A DNA stretch of 64,000 bases from JABMMZ01 sp044368575 (GCA_044368575.1 JBIPPH010000001.1:1-64000); one strand, 5' to 3'. Positions 17,616-27,144 are shown, counted from the stretch's first letter. Numbers and translations: made by a program. The notes: generated from the letters alone by a model not told the origin.

Positions 17616-18821
17616 TTGAAGCCATCTTTACTCATAGCGTTAAGGTATTTGTTTTCTAAAAAGAAGCGCAATGCCATCAATATTATATCGAGAATTGCGG
17701 TATTGGCCTTCGCGGTTTGTACTGCTGCTTTGATCATTATTTTGAGTACAATGAATGGCTTTGAACATCTGATTTTTTCAATGTACAATAAATTCAATCC
17801 TGAAATTAAAATCAGTTTGAGCGCTGGGAAGGTGTTTGAGTCAGAAGCAGTCATCAATAAAATTAAAGTTTTAGAGGGCGTATCTTATGTATTGCCTGCA
17901 TTGGAAGACAATGCGGTGATTCAAAATGGCGATTACCAAACAGTTTGTACTGTTAAAGGGGTAGATAGTCAATACTTTGCTGTGAATGATTTACAAGTTC
18001 TATTAAATAGTGGGGAAGCAATTGTAAAAGACAATGGTGTGAACTATGTGTTAATGGGTGCGGGGATCAGTCAAAAAATCAATGCAGATGCAAGTGGTCC
18101 CTTTAATCAAATCAATTTGATAAGTCCTCGAAGAGGGCAGTTTTCTGTGTCAGATATGGATGCAGTCAATACCATGACGATTGTACCTTCTGGTGTTTTA
18201 ACCCTCGATGAAAGCATGAGCAACAAATATGTATTTGTGCCATTGGACTTTGCTCAAACCTTATTTGATAGACCAGCCCAAGCGTCTGCAATAGAGGTGC
18301 ATGTAAAACCTGGCACAGACATCACACTTTTGCAAGCCAAATTGCAATCAACTTTGGGCACAGGCTTTAAAGTGCAAAATCGCATGGAACAACAAGCCTC
18401 ATTGTACAAAATGTTTAGGTCTGAGAAGTGGGCAAGTTATGCCATCTTAACCTTTGTTTTGTTAATAGCGGCCTTCAATGCCTTGGGGAGTTTAACCATG
18501 TTGGTAATGGAAAAAAAGCAAGACATTAAAACCCTTTCATATATTGGCGCTAGGCCACAATTAATTCGTTCGGTTTTTTTTAACAATGGTTTTTTGTTGG
18601 CTGCCATTGGTACCACAATTGGTTTGTGTTTGGGTATTGCTTTGGTTTTGGCTCAAGACCATTTTGGTCTGATAAAAATGCAAGGGGCCATCGTTGAAAA
18701 CTATCCTGTAAAATTGATGTTTGAAGACATCATACTCATTGCTTCAACTGCGCTCGGTTTAGGGGTCCTAACAGGACTGTATCCGGCTTACAAAGCAGTC
18801 CAGTTAATGGAAAAAGAATAG
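17616..18821 (+). CDS. ABC transporter permease, LolC/LolE (FtsX) type, TTG start
   Basis: A 401-residue FtsX-domain permease: one N-terminal helix (IAVLAFAVCTAALIIILST), a large periplasmic domain (about residues 50-260) and three C-terminal helices. The opening IALRYLFSKKKRNAINIISRI is the lipoprotein-releasing LolC/E pattern. The only reasonable start is TTG at 17616, because the reading frame upstream ends at the rbfA stop codon itself and has no ATG or GTG. The LolD ATPase is not in the window. Likely role: extracting outer-membrane lipoproteins from the inner membrane. Confidence 0.88.
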   Translation: MKPSLLIALRYLFSKKKRNAINIISRIAVLAFAVCTAALIIILSTMNGFEHLIFSMYNKFNPEIKISLSAGKVFESEAVINKIKVLEGVSYVLPALEDNAVIQNGDYQTVCTVKGVDSQYFAVNDLQVLLNSGEAIVKDNGVNYVLMGAGISQKINADASGPFNQINLISPRRGQFSVSDMDAVNTMTIVPSGVLTLDESMSNKYVFVPLDFAQTLFDRPAQASAIEVHVKPGTDITLLQAKLQSTLGTGFKVQNRMEQQASLYKMFRSEKWASYAILTFVLLIAAFNALGSLTMLVMEKKQDIKTLSYIGARPQLIRSVFFNNGFLLAAIGTTIGLCLGIALVLAQDHFGLIKMQGAIVENYPVKLMFEDIILIASTALGLGVLTGLYPAYKAVQLMEKE

Positions 18822-18840
18822 CAGCAATGACTGCTCATAA

Positions 18841-18871
18841 AAAAAGGCCGGTGTTGTTCACCAGCCTTTTT
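18841..18871. terminator. Bidirectional terminator
   Basis: AAAAAGGCCGGTG / CACCAGCCTTTTT with a TTGTT loop and one C-A mismatch. A- and T-runs on the two sides allow it to serve both the permease gene and the convergent cyclophilin gene. Confidence 0.88.
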
Positions 18872-18891
18872 CGTTGAATAGAATTTGAAAT

Positions 18892-19572
18892 TTATTTGCC
18901 AGTGGTTTTAGGCGCGTTCACATGCACCACTGTAATGATTTTGATTGGTGTGTTAGGACGGTCGTTCATGCCAGTTGGGGTAGTGGCAATTTTGTCTATC
19001 ACTTCAAAACCTTTGATGGTTTCACCAAACACGGTGTATTGGCCATCTAAGAATGGAGTAGGCACATGACAAATGTAAAATTGAGAACCGCTTGAGGCTT
19101 TCTCTGGGTTTTCGGTTCTGGCAGCAGCTAGTGCACCTCTTTTGTGGTTGAACATAGAGTTGATTTCAGCTGGCACTGTATACCCTGGTCCGCCCATGCC
19201 ATCGTTGTATGGATCATTGTCTTTGCTGTTAGGGTCGCCAGTTTGAATCATGAATCCTTTGATCACTCTGTGAAATAAAATACCGTCATAGTATTTGGTG
19301 CTCACCAATTTCATGAAGTTGTCGTGGTGTAATTTGGTTTCATTGTACAACACAACAGTAATGTCGCCCATTGAGGTTTTAATCAATAAGGTGTCTTGAG
19401 TTTTTTTGGTAGTTGAGTCAACAGGTGCTGGGGCAACTGGCGCAGTTTCAGACACAATCGTTTCTTGAACAATGGCCTCGTTGTTAGTTTCTGGAGTCGT
19501 GTTGTTGCAGTTAGCAGTTGTGAATAAAATCAGGCAGGATACTAGTCCTACGCGGCTTAATAAATGTTTCAT
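18892..19572 (-). CDS. Exported cyclophilin-type peptidyl-prolyl isomerase
   Basis: A 226-residue protein with a hydrophobic leader ending in NC (possible lipoprotein, although the lipobox TANC is weak), a low-complexity linker of about 35 residues rich in T, P, E and V, and a cyclophilin domain (about 63-220). Motifs FHRVIKGFMIQTGDP and GSQFYICHVPTPFLDGQYTVFGE carry the catalytic Arg and substrate-site residues. It is the last gene of ruvX-def-hypothetical-PPIase, overlapping the previous gene by four bases (ATGA). Confidence 0.92.
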   Translation of the reverse strand: MKHLLSRVGLVSCLILFTTANCNNTTPETNNEAIVQETIVSETAPVAPAPVDSTTKKTQDTLLIKTSMGDITVVLYNETKLHHDNFMKLVSTKYYDGILFHRVIKGFMIQTGDPNSKDNDPYNDGMGGPGYTVPAEINSMFNHKRGALAAARTENPEKASSGSQFYICHVPTPFLDGQYTVFGETIKGFEVIDKIATTPTGMNDRPNTPIKIITVVHVNAPKTTGK

Positions 19573-19919
19573 AAAATGTGTTCGTTTATAAAATAATCAA
19601 TGATGTGTTCGCGAATATACGTTTCTTGTTCTAAAAGCGTCATATGTGGTAATGGGGTTACCAATTGCCATTGAGGCCAACCTTCTTCATCAATCCCCTC
19701 TAACTCATAATGCCCAGAGTAACTTAAGATTTTACAAGTTGCAATGTGCATCAAACTCACTTTGTCGTCTTTTTTAAATGGCTTTTCGTGTAATAAGCCA
19801 TACTCTCTCATGCCAATAATGAACAAGATGGCATTCATGTCTGGTTGTTTGCCAAATTGCGTGCGAACACGCTCTATAATGGCTTTCCAAATCTCTTGAC
19901 GGTTTTCTGTAGCCATCAT
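19569..19919 (-). CDS. Conserved hypothetical protein
   Basis: A 116-residue soluble protein, not recognised as a named family. It is mostly helical at both ends with a central LSYSGHYELEGIDEEGWPQW segment; no signal peptide, membrane segment or metal-binding cluster. It overlaps def by one base (TAATG) and the cyclophilin gene by four bases, so it is expressed with both. The tight fit in a deformylase operon suggests a housekeeping protein. Start may be Met1 or Met2. Confidence 0.75.
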   Translation of the reverse strand: MMATENRQEIWKAIIERVRTQFGKQPDMNAILFIIGMREYGLLHEKPFKKDDKVSLMHIATCKILSYSGHYELEGIDEEGWPQWQLVTPLPHMTLLEQETYIREHIIDYFINEHIL

Positions 19920-20470
19920 TATTTTTTAGGGAATCGCATTTTGTAGTGGTGTTCAACTCTACCAAGACTGATGTTGTTTAATTTGCCCTTTAACAAATTG
20001 CGTTTTAATGGTGAAATATGGTCAATGAATAATTTACCTTCAATATGATCGTATTCATGTTGAATGATTCTTGCCGCCATGCCTTTAAACGATTTTTCAT
20101 GTAATTGAAACTGCTCGTCGTAATATTTGATTTTAAGCTCTGGTTTTCTAAGCACATTTTCATGAACTGTAGGAATGCTCAAACAACCTTCTTCGTATTT
20201 CCAGGCTTCACCCCATTCTTCTATAATCACAGGATTGATGAAGGTTTGTTTAAAACCTTGTGGTTCGATGTCGTCAATAGGCGAGCCATCAACAATGAAT
20301 AATCTAATTGGAAGGCCTATTTGAGGAGCCGCTAATCCAATGCCGTTGCTGTCATACATGGTTTCGTACATGTTGTCTATCAACTCTTTTAAATTGGGAT
20401 AGTCAGCTTGAATGTCGCTGCCAACCTTGCGAAGCACTGGGCAGCCGTATGCATATATAGGTAAAATCAT
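19919..20470 (-). CDS. def: Peptide deformylase
   Basis: A 183-residue type I deformylase with all three motifs: GIGLAAPQIG (about 47-56), EGCLSIP (about 108-114, metal cysteine) and QHEYDHIEG (about 150-158, metal histidines and catalytic Glu). It removes the formyl group from new N-termini. Its start overlaps the ruvX stop by four bases and its stop overlaps the next start as TAATG. Confidence 0.97.
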   Translation of the reverse strand: MILPIYAYGCPVLRKVGSDIQADYPNLKELIDNMYETMYDSNGIGLAAPQIGLPIRLFIVDGSPIDDIEPQGFKQTFINPVIIEEWGEAWKYEEGCLSIPTVHENVLRKPELKIKYYDEQFQLHEKSFKGMAARIIQHEYDHIEGKLFIDHISPLKRNLLKGKLNNISLGRVEHHYKMRFPKK

Positions 20471-20877
20471 AAACGCTCTAAATAGGTTTGCAAAATTAAT
20501 GCCGCAGCCACTGTATCTACAAGTTTTTTATTTTGTCTTTGTTGTTTCTTGTATCCAGCATCAATTAAACTTTGTTTGGCCATTCTGCTGGTGAGTCTCT
20601 CATCGATTAACACTACAGGAATGCTTGGGTAACGTTTTTCTAATTCTAATAAAAAAGCGTTGACCAATGGCGTGGCATCTGTGTCTTTGCCATCAAGGTG
20701 TAAGGGCTTGCCCAACACTATACACTCTACATTTTCAGTTTTAAAATATTGGTCTAAAAAGGGGTAGATGTCTGCCGCATTGACAGTGGTTAAGGGTTGA
20801 GCAATGATTTTTAAAGGATCTGTCACTGCAATGCCAATGCGCTTTAATCCATAATCTATAGCCAATACTCTTCCCAT
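20467..20877 (-). CDS. ruvX: RuvX/YqgF Holliday junction resolvase-like nuclease
   Basis: A 136-residue RNase H-fold protein. MGRVLAIDYGLKRIG carries the first catalytic Asp, ERLTSRMA the conserved Glu segment, and DTVAAALILQTYL the C-terminal Asp. The family acts in 16S rRNA 5' processing and possibly Holliday junction cleavage. MGRV is chosen as the start; an ATG four codons upstream (20889) is possible. First gene of a four-gene unit, divergent from lysA. Confidence 0.93.
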   Translation of the reverse strand: MGRVLAIDYGLKRIGIAVTDPLKIIAQPLTTVNAADIYPFLDQYFKTENVECIVLGKPLHLDGKDTDATPLVNAFLLELEKRYPSIPVVLIDERLTSRMAKQSLIDAGYKKQQRQNKKLVDTVAAALILQTYLERL

Positions 20878-20919
20878 GTTTTCTTGCAATTTCGATTTTT
20901 TTAAGCCTTAAAAAAAAAT

Positions 20920-20927
20920 TACTTTCG
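20920..20927 (+). promoter_or_regulatory. -7 promoter element TACTTTCG for lysA
   Basis: One mismatch to TAnnTTTG. Four bases separate it from the first lysA ATG, predicting transcription to begin on or next to the start codon. Confidence 0.55.
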
Positions 20928-20931
20928 CACA

Positions 20932-22167
20932 ATGATGCAATTAGTGAATGGTAAATACCAAATAGATGGGGTAGATGTGCTGCAAATCGCACAAGACTTT
21001 GGTACCCCTGTGTATGTTTATAGCGCAGAAACTATGAAGCGTCAGTATAAACGTTTATCAAATGCTTTTCCTGGAGTTAAGTTGCATTTGCATTATGCTT
21101 GTAAAGCTTTGAGCAATGTGAATGTGCTTAAGTATATGAAACAACTTGGCGCGGGTCTAGATGCGGTATCCATTCAAGAAGTGGATTTGGGCCTTCATGC
21201 AGGGTTTTCTGCCAATGAAATTTTGTATACGCCTAACGGGGTTGGAATGGATGAAATTGATCAAGCCATTGCCAAAGGCGTTAGAATCAACATCGATAAC
21301 ATCTCTATTTTAGAACAATTTGGCGCCAAATATGGTGCAAAAGTACCTGTTTGCATTAGAGTGAATCCGCACATTATGGCGGGAGGTAATGCTAAAATTT
21401 CTACAGGTCATATTGATTCGAAATTTGGCATTTCATATTACCAGTTAAGGCATGTGTTGCGAGTGGTAAATTTATACGGTATTCAAGTTGAAGGTTTGCA
21501 TATGCACACCGGAAGTGATATTTTAGATGCAGAAGTATTTATCCGTGGCGCTGAATTATTATTCGATGCGGCTCAAGATTTTAAGGACCTCAAATACATG
21601 GATTTCGGTTCAGGATTTAAAGTGGCTTATAAATCTGCAGATGTTACGACTGATATTGAAGACATCGGGGCTAAAATAGCCAAACGCTTTAATGAGTTTT
21701 GTGAGCAATATGGTCGTTCGTTAGAGTTGTGGTTTGAACCAGGTAAATTCTTGGTGAGTGAATCTGGCTATTTTTTAGTTAAAACCAATGTAGTGAAACA
21801 AACAACCAGTACCATGTTTGCAGGCGTAGATAGTGGCCTCAATCATTTGATCAGACCTATGTTGTACGATGCTTATCACAATATTACCAATGTGAGCAAT
21901 CCTGAAGGGATAGAACGCATATATGCAGTTGTAGGCTACATCTGTGAAACAGACACCTTTGGTTGGGACAGAAAACTCAACGAGGTAAAAGAAGGCGATG
22001 TGTTGGCTTTCCATAATGCTGGGGCCTATGGATTTAGTATGGCCAGCAATTACAATTCAAGATTCAGACCTGCAGAAGTATTTATTCTAGATGGCAAAGC
22101 CCATTTGATCAGACGTCGCGAGACCTTTGAAGATTTGTTGCAAACGCAGATTGAATTACAATTCTGA
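20932..22167 (+). CDS. lysA: Diaminopimelate decarboxylase
   Basis: A 411-residue fold-III PLP decarboxylase. The PLP lysine is in HYACKALSN (about residue 54), the glycine loop in DFGSGFKV, the second-domain EPGKFLVSESG and the active-site cysteine in CETDTFG. It converts meso-diaminopimelate to lysine. The start is ATG 20932 or the adjacent ATG 20935; the promoter position makes a leaderless mRNA likely. The 3' end overlaps the convergent lnt gene by 12 bases. Confidence 0.94.
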   Translation: MMQLVNGKYQIDGVDVLQIAQDFGTPVYVYSAETMKRQYKRLSNAFPGVKLHLHYACKALSNVNVLKYMKQLGAGLDAVSIQEVDLGLHAGFSANEILYTPNGVGMDEIDQAIAKGVRINIDNISILEQFGAKYGAKVPVCIRVNPHIMAGGNAKISTGHIDSKFGISYYQLRHVLRVVNLYGIQVEGLHMHTGSDILDAEVFIRGAELLFDAAQDFKDLKYMDFGSGFKVAYKSADVTTDIEDIGAKIAKRFNEFCEQYGRSLELWFEPGKFLVSESGYFLVKTNVVKQTTSTMFAGVDSGLNHLIRPMLYDAYHNITNVSNPEGIERIYAVVGYICETDTFGWDRKLNEVKEGDVLAFHNAGAYGFSMASNYNSRFRPAEVFILDGKAHLIRRRETFEDLLQTQIELQF

Positions 22168-23724
22168 GGCTTTCCTTTTTATCAATAATCCTAGAAACAA
22201 TGCTATGGAAATGGCCGCACTTATAAGGCCAATCAAATTGCCATAGCGGGTGTAAAACGTTATTTTGTCATTAGGCCAAACAGTGCATTTGAAGGCTGTT
22301 CTTTCATTGAATTGTGTGCGCTGTTGAATATTGCCATTTTTGTCAATGACAGCTGAAATGCCTGTGTTGGCACTTCTGATTAATGGTTTGCGGGTTTCAA
22401 TGCTCCTAATTTTAGCATACAATAAATGTTGTTGATAGCCTGGGGTATTGCCCCACCATGCATCGTTAGTAATCACAGCAATCAATTGAGCGCCTTTATT
22501 GATAAAGTCATTGCAGTAATCGCCATATATAGATTCATAACAAACCAAAGTTGCAACTGGTAATTTATTGGCTGTATGTAAATTGTATGCCTGATCACTA
22601 ATGCCTAAACTGCCAGTCATGCCGCCTAAATCTAAACTCAATTGGTTTAAAAAATCAAAGGGCATTGTCTCAACGCCCACCACTAATTTAGACTTGTGGT
22701 ACAATTCTATGCCTGTGTCTTTTGTTAATGCCATGGCCGTATTATAACTGTCATACCAATAGCCAAGGCCATCTGGTCTTGCTGTTTTGGTAGGGGCTGT
22801 AGTGCTTTTGTAGGATTTGTAAGTTTCCGCACCAACTATTACTGTGGCGTTGTATTGCATGGCCAAAGGTCTCAATGTGGCCAAATAGGAATTGTACTGT
22901 AATTGTGATTCTTCATTGACTCCCACTAAAGCAGTTTCTGGTAACAATACAATAGCCGTATTAGAATCTATTAGTTGTTTAGCAGGTTCAATCGCCAGAC
23001 GCAATTGTTCATCAGCTTGTATATATGATTCACAACCATAAAATTTTTCAGTGTAAGGGTCAATGTTAGGCTGGGTTACCACGCATTGTAAACCACTGCC
23101 TTTGTAAATGCTGATGCCGCTTAATAAGATGACATAGGACAAAGCTATTACGGCAAGCGCAAAACTCAATGGTTGCCACAGGCGTTTATACGCTTTTATG
23201 TGGATTAAGTGGGCGCACCAAATGTTGATGGTCAATACAACAGCAGAGCCACCCATTTCACCAGTGTATTCATAGAATTGAATGGCATGATGAAACACTG
23301 CTAAGCCTTTACCTAGGGTTAACCAAGGCCATGAACCGCCCCAATTAAAATGCCAAAACTCAAAACAAAGATAGAATGGTAGCAAGGTCCATAATTTAAA
23401 TTGAGGCCATTTTTGATAACCATAACTCAAGGCTAAAAAAGGTAGGCTCATAAGTAAGGTATTGACAATTAACATGGCAATACAGCCGCCCGGACTAGCA
23501 TTCCAAACCCACCAAGTAGTACCTAGATTAAAAATAAATAGGCCAATCACCGCATACCACCAGCGGGTTAAATGTACGCGTTTGGCTTGAGTGTTTAAAA
23601 TGGCCAATAACAATGGGATCAGCGCAAAGGGTAAAATGAAGGCAGTTGGAAGTGGAGGCCAAGCCAAGGTCATTAATATTCCAGAACTAATGGCTAAAAC
23701 AATAGGATGTATAGACTTATTCAT
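22156..23724 (-). CDS. lnt: Apolipoprotein N-acyltransferase
   Basis: A 522-residue inner-membrane enzyme: about six helices in the first 200 residues, then a nitrilase-fold periplasmic domain and a final C-terminal helix. The catalytic triad is visible as Glu in LLPETALVG, Lys in YHKSKLVVGVE and Cys in TLVCYESIYG. It N-acylates the lipoprotein cysteine. Start set at ATG 23724, overlapping rsmI by eight bases; a TTG five codons upstream is less likely. Third gene after a small membrane protein and rsmI. Confidence 0.94.
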   Translation of the reverse strand: MNKSIHPIVLAISSGILMTLAWPPLPTAFILPFALIPLLLAILNTQAKRVHLTRWWYAVIGLFIFNLGTTWWVWNASPGGCIAMLIVNTLLMSLPFLALSYGYQKWPQFKLWTLLPFYLCFEFWHFNWGGSWPWLTLGKGLAVFHHAIQFYEYTGEMGGSAVVLTINIWCAHLIHIKAYKRLWQPLSFALAVIALSYVILLSGISIYKGSGLQCVVTQPNIDPYTEKFYGCESYIQADEQLRLAIEPAKQLIDSNTAIVLLPETALVGVNEESQLQYNSYLATLRPLAMQYNATVIVGAETYKSYKSTTAPTKTARPDGLGYWYDSYNTAMALTKDTGIELYHKSKLVVGVETMPFDFLNQLSLDLGGMTGSLGISDQAYNLHTANKLPVATLVCYESIYGDYCNDFINKGAQLIAVITNDAWWGNTPGYQQHLLYAKIRSIETRKPLIRSANTGISAVIDKNGNIQQRTQFNERTAFKCTVWPNDKITFYTRYGNLIGLISAAISIALFLGLLIKRKASEL

Positions 23725-24388
23725 GTCCTTTAATAACAATTACAAATTCACCCTTAGGGGCTTTGTTTTTAAAATGCGCTAAAATTTCTGCTAAACTACC
23801 ATTGATGGTTTCTTCGTATAGCTTTGTTAATTCTCTGCTAACTGAGGCTAATCTATCGGCTCCAAAATAAGCTATGCAGTCTTCTAAAGTGCCAATTAAT
23901 TTATAAGGGGATTCGTAAAACACCATGGTTCTTGTTTCGCCTTGCAGGGCTTCAAATCTCGTTTTTCTGCCTTTCTTAACAGGGATAAAACCTTCAAATA
24001 CAAAACGGTCAGAAGGCAGTCCACTTTTAACCAAAGCAGGAACAAAGGCGGTTGCACCTGGTAAACATTCAATCTCAATTTGGTTTTGCAAACAAGCTCT
24101 AACAATTAAAAACCCAGGATCACTGATTGCAGGCGTACCCGCATCTGTTACCAAACACATGTTAACGCCTTTTTGAATTTGATTGATCACATCTTTGATC
24201 TTATCATGCTCATTATGGGCATGGTAACTTTGTAAGGGTTTTTGTATCTCAAGCAATTTGAGTAATTGACCGGTATTTCTGGTGTCTTCAGCCAATATAA
24301 CATCGCAAGCTTTTAAGGCTTCCAATGAACGCAAGGTGATGTCTTTTAAATTGCCAATTGGGGTTGGAACTAATATCAATTTAGCCAT
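23717..24388 (-). CDS. rsmI: 16S rRNA C1402 2'-O-methyltransferase
   Basis: A 223-residue tetrapyrrole-methylase-fold enzyme. LILVPTPIGNLKDITLRSLEAL is the RsmI opening; VTDAGTPAISDPG is the SAM-binding loop and SGLPSDRFVFEGF follows. It methylates the ribose of C1402 in the ribosomal P site. It overlaps its upstream neighbour and lnt by eight bases each. Confidence 0.96.
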   Translation of the reverse strand: MAKLILVPTPIGNLKDITLRSLEALKACDVILAEDTRNTGQLLKLLEIQKPLQSYHAHNEHDKIKDVINQIQKGVNMCLVTDAGTPAISDPGFLIVRACLQNQIEIECLPGATAFVPALVKSGLPSDRFVFEGFIPVKKGRKTRFEALQGETRTMVFYESPYKLIGTLEDCIAYFGADRLASVSRELTKLYEETINGSLAEILAHFKNKAPKGEFVIVIKGHE

Positions 24389-24863
24389 TGAAGGGTAGGA
24401 TTTGATCAGGTTCTATTTTGAATAAACCTTTTGCGCCAAAGATAATTAAACTCCACAAAATTACAGAGGCCAATTGGTAGGTAATGATTTTGCGTTTATC
24501 TGTCTCAAAACTGGCACTCACTATACAACCTAAGGGGATACTGAGTAAAATAGGACTTAAAATAGCAATGCCTATTAAGCCATATTTGTTTTTAATACGA
24601 ATGATGCGTTTGAGTTTGCTAAAGGTCATTTTGAACAATGGTATTCGACTGAAAAATGGGGCAATATAAGCGCCTAAATAAGTAAACGCGAATACGCCAA
24701 TAGCGGCGCCTGATGAGGCAATGAGCGCGTCAATATACCAAGGCCAGGTAGATTGAGTGAGTATGACTGGCACGGCAAAAAAATATTTCACACTTGCCAA
24801 CAACATCCATGACCCAATTTTCAAAATCTCTTCCATAGCCTCTACGAAATTAATCAATTGCAT
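24381..24863 (-). CDS. Small integral membrane protein, unknown
   Basis: A 160-residue protein with about four hydrophobic helices (around residues 14-34, 42-62, 98-118 and 128-146) separated by a basic loop (SKLKRIIRIKNKYG). The glycine/proline-rich third helix (LIGIAILSPILLSIPLGCIVSAS) resembles small transporter-like proteins of the DedA/SMR-export type, but I do not recognise the family. First gene of the unit with rsmI and lnt. An internal ATG at 24836 is an alternative start. Confidence 0.7.
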   Translation of the reverse strand: MQLINFVEAMEEILKIGSWMLLASVKYFFAVPVILTQSTWPWYIDALIASSGAAIGVFAFTYLGAYIAPFFSRIPLFKMTFSKLKRIIRIKNKYGLIGIAILSPILLSIPLGCIVSASFETDKRKIITYQLASVILWSLIIFGAKGLFKIEPDQILPFNG

Positions 24864-24880
24864 TGACTAATAGGCAATAA

Positions 24881-24908
24881 AAAAAGCCCAATACAAATTG
24901 GGCTTTTT
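24881..24908. terminator. Bidirectional terminator
   Basis: Perfect 12-base stem AAAAAGCCCAAT / ATTGGGCTTTTT around an ACAA loop. On the minus strand it lies 19 bases after the S46 peptidase start of the next transcript's predecessor region, between the membrane-protein gene start and the S46 peptidase stop, so it ends the S46 peptidase transcript. Confidence 0.88.
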
Positions 24909-24927
24909 TAAAGTGATTGATGTAGGC

Positions 24928-27144
24928 TTATTCTACTAAGGTCATTTCATCAACGATGTGTTTAGCACCGCCTAATTTTTCGATTAACCACAACACATAA
25001 CGGATGTCTACGTTGATGGTGCGTTTTAATTTTTGGTCAAAGTGAATGTTGCCACTCATAGCTTCCCAGTTGCCATCAAAAGCTAAACCAATAATATTAC
25101 CGCTGCCATCCATAACTGGGCTACCGCTGTTACCGCCTGTAATGTCATTATCTGTTAAGAAAGCTACAGGTAATTTGCCGTTGCTCATGGCGTATCTGCC
25201 GTAGTCTTTAGCTTTGTACAAGTCAAGCATTTTACTTGGTAAATCAAATTCGTAATCGCCTGGTACATATTTTTCCATAACACCTTCTAAAGTGGTTACA
25301 AAGTCATAATGGATGGCATCTTTAGGATCGTATGATTTAACGCTGCCATAAGTTAATCTTTGAGTAGAGTTAGCGTCTGGGTAGAACACTCTGTTTGGTT
25401 GCATTTCCATTAATCCTTTTATGTACTTTCTGCCCAAGGCTAAAGCTTGCATTTGAAACTCATCTACTTTTGATTTGAAGTTAGTGTTGTAATTGTCTCT
25501 GTGAGATTTTAAGTAGCTAAAAGCTGGGTCGCTGTATAATTTCTTAGCAACAGGGTTCTTTAAAAATTCTGCTACTTTATCTTTAGAGGCAAACATACTC
25601 TTAGCAAAAATCATTTCAGTGTATTTTGCAAACACAGCTTCTGCATTGCCATTTTTGATCCCAGCAGCTATTTTAGTGAAAGCTGCAGGCCATTGATTAG
25701 ATGGGATGTTTTTGTAATACATCATCAACATGCCAGCAAAGATTTTTTTGTCAGCAGTTTGAATGCGTTCAGTGTAATCTACTTCAGCCAAAGCTCTTAA
25801 GTAATCTCTGCAAGTTTTAGCAATGGTACTATCAATTTCTGTAGCGGCTTTTGCTTTTTCATCTTTGCTTTTATTAGCATCAGCAAGCACAACAGCTTTT
25901 TTAGCATACAATATGTCTAAACCAATACCAAATGAAGCCAATTGCATGATGGTTGGAGCCATTATGCACTCTCTTAAATAGGTACTTTGTAAAGCATATG
26001 GTTTGTATACTGTGTAAGCTTGATCGATGTCGTATAGTAAAGTTTTGTATTCTTCTTTGTTTTCAGCCCATGCAGCGAAAGCTTTTTCTTCAGCTGATTT
26101 CTTTTCGTATACCTTGTTGTGTTTTAATTGTTGAGCTTCACCATCAAAGAATTTCCAGTAATTAGCGATTGAAGCATAAGTGCTTGACAATAACAATCTA
26201 GTAGCATCATCTTGAACCATTTGTTCTTTCCAAGCTTTTAAACGCAAATCTCTAAGATTTACAATGTTTGGATTCACTACATCGGTTGCTAAGGCTACGC
26301 CATGAGAAAACTCATAACGGTTTGTTCTGCCCGGGAAGCCAATGATCATAGCAAAATCACCTTCTTTAACGCCTTTAACAGATACTGGCAAATAGTGTTC
26401 TGGTTTGTAAGGTACATTGTCAGCTTTGTATTCTGCTGGTTTGTTGTCTGCACCTACGTATACCCTGAACATGCTGAAGTCACCTGTATGTCTTGGCCAC
26501 ATCCAGTTGTCTGTTTCACCACCGAATTTACCAACGTTTTGAGGAGGTGTACCAACTAAACGAATATCAGTGAATTTCTCCATGATAAACATGTAATAGG
26601 CATTGCCTTTGAACATTTCTTTGCAGCTTGCTTCGTAATGGGTGCCTTCAGTTGCTTTCTTTTGAATGCCTTTGTAGATCTCCATTAATTTCATGCTTCT
26701 GTCTTTTTCAGCAACACCAGCTAATTGTTTTAATACTTCATCAGTGATGTCGTCTACTCTCACAATTCTGGTAATAGACATAGGTCTTACTGGCTTGCGC
26801 TCATCAGCTTTGGTTTTAGCCCAAAAGCCATTGTCTAAGATGTTGTCTTGAACGGTGCTCAACTCAGCTATGGCATCATAACCACAGTGGTGATTGGTTA
26901 AAATCAAACCATCTTTTGAAATGATTTCACCAGTACAACCGCCATTGAACCAAATACAAGCATCTTTTAAGCTTGAGTGGTTAACACTGTACAATTGTTC
27001 AGGTGTTAAACGCAAACCTTTGGCTTGCATGTCTTTGTAATTCAGTTTTTCGAGCAAAGAAAGCAACCACATGCCCTCATCTGCTTTGGCAACATTGCTC
27101 ACTAAAAGGCAGGTTGCAAATAATAAAGCGTATATTTTTTTCAT
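24928..27144 (-). CDS. S46 family dipeptidyl peptidase, DPP7-like
   Basis: A 738-residue exported serine peptidase with signal peptide (cleavage near VAKA). The chymotrypsin-fold parts flank a helical cap: catalytic His in TNHHCGYD (residues 85-86), Asp in the segment TDNWMWPRHTGDF region, and Ser in TGGNSGSP near the C-terminus. The residue 18 positions after the serine, which decides P1 preference in this family, is Gly (FDGNWE), as in DPP7 (hydrophobic P1), not Arg as in DPP11 (acidic P1). It would release dipeptides in the periplasm for amino-acid use. Confidence 0.93.
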   Translation of the reverse strand: MKKIYALLFATCLLVSNVAKADEGMWLLSLLEKLNYKDMQAKGLRLTPEQLYSVNHSSLKDACIWFNGGCTGEIISKDGLILTNHHCGYDAIAELSTVQDNILDNGFWAKTKADERKPVRPMSITRIVRVDDITDEVLKQLAGVAEKDRSMKLMEIYKGIQKKATEGTHYEASCKEMFKGNAYYMFIMEKFTDIRLVGTPPQNVGKFGGETDNWMWPRHTGDFSMFRVYVGADNKPAEYKADNVPYKPEHYLPVSVKGVKEGDFAMIIGFPGRTNRYEFSHGVALATDVVNPNIVNLRDLRLKAWKEQMVQDDATRLLLSSTYASIANYWKFFDGEAQQLKHNKVYEKKSAEEKAFAAWAENKEEYKTLLYDIDQAYTVYKPYALQSTYLRECIMAPTIMQLASFGIGLDILYAKKAVVLADANKSKDEKAKAATEIDSTIAKTCRDYLRALAEVDYTERIQTADKKIFAGMLMMYYKNIPSNQWPAAFTKIAAGIKNGNAEAVFAKYTEMIFAKSMFASKDKVAEFLKNPVAKKLYSDPAFSYLKSHRDNYNTNFKSKVDEFQMQALALGRKYIKGLMEMQPNRVFYPDANSTQRLTYGSVKSYDPKDAIHYDFVTTLEGVMEKYVPGDYEFDLPSKMLDLYKAKDYGRYAMSNGKLPVAFLTDNDITGGNSGSPVMDGSGNIIGLAFDGNWEAMSGNIHFDQKLKRTINVDIRYVLWLIEKLGGAKHIVDEMTLVE

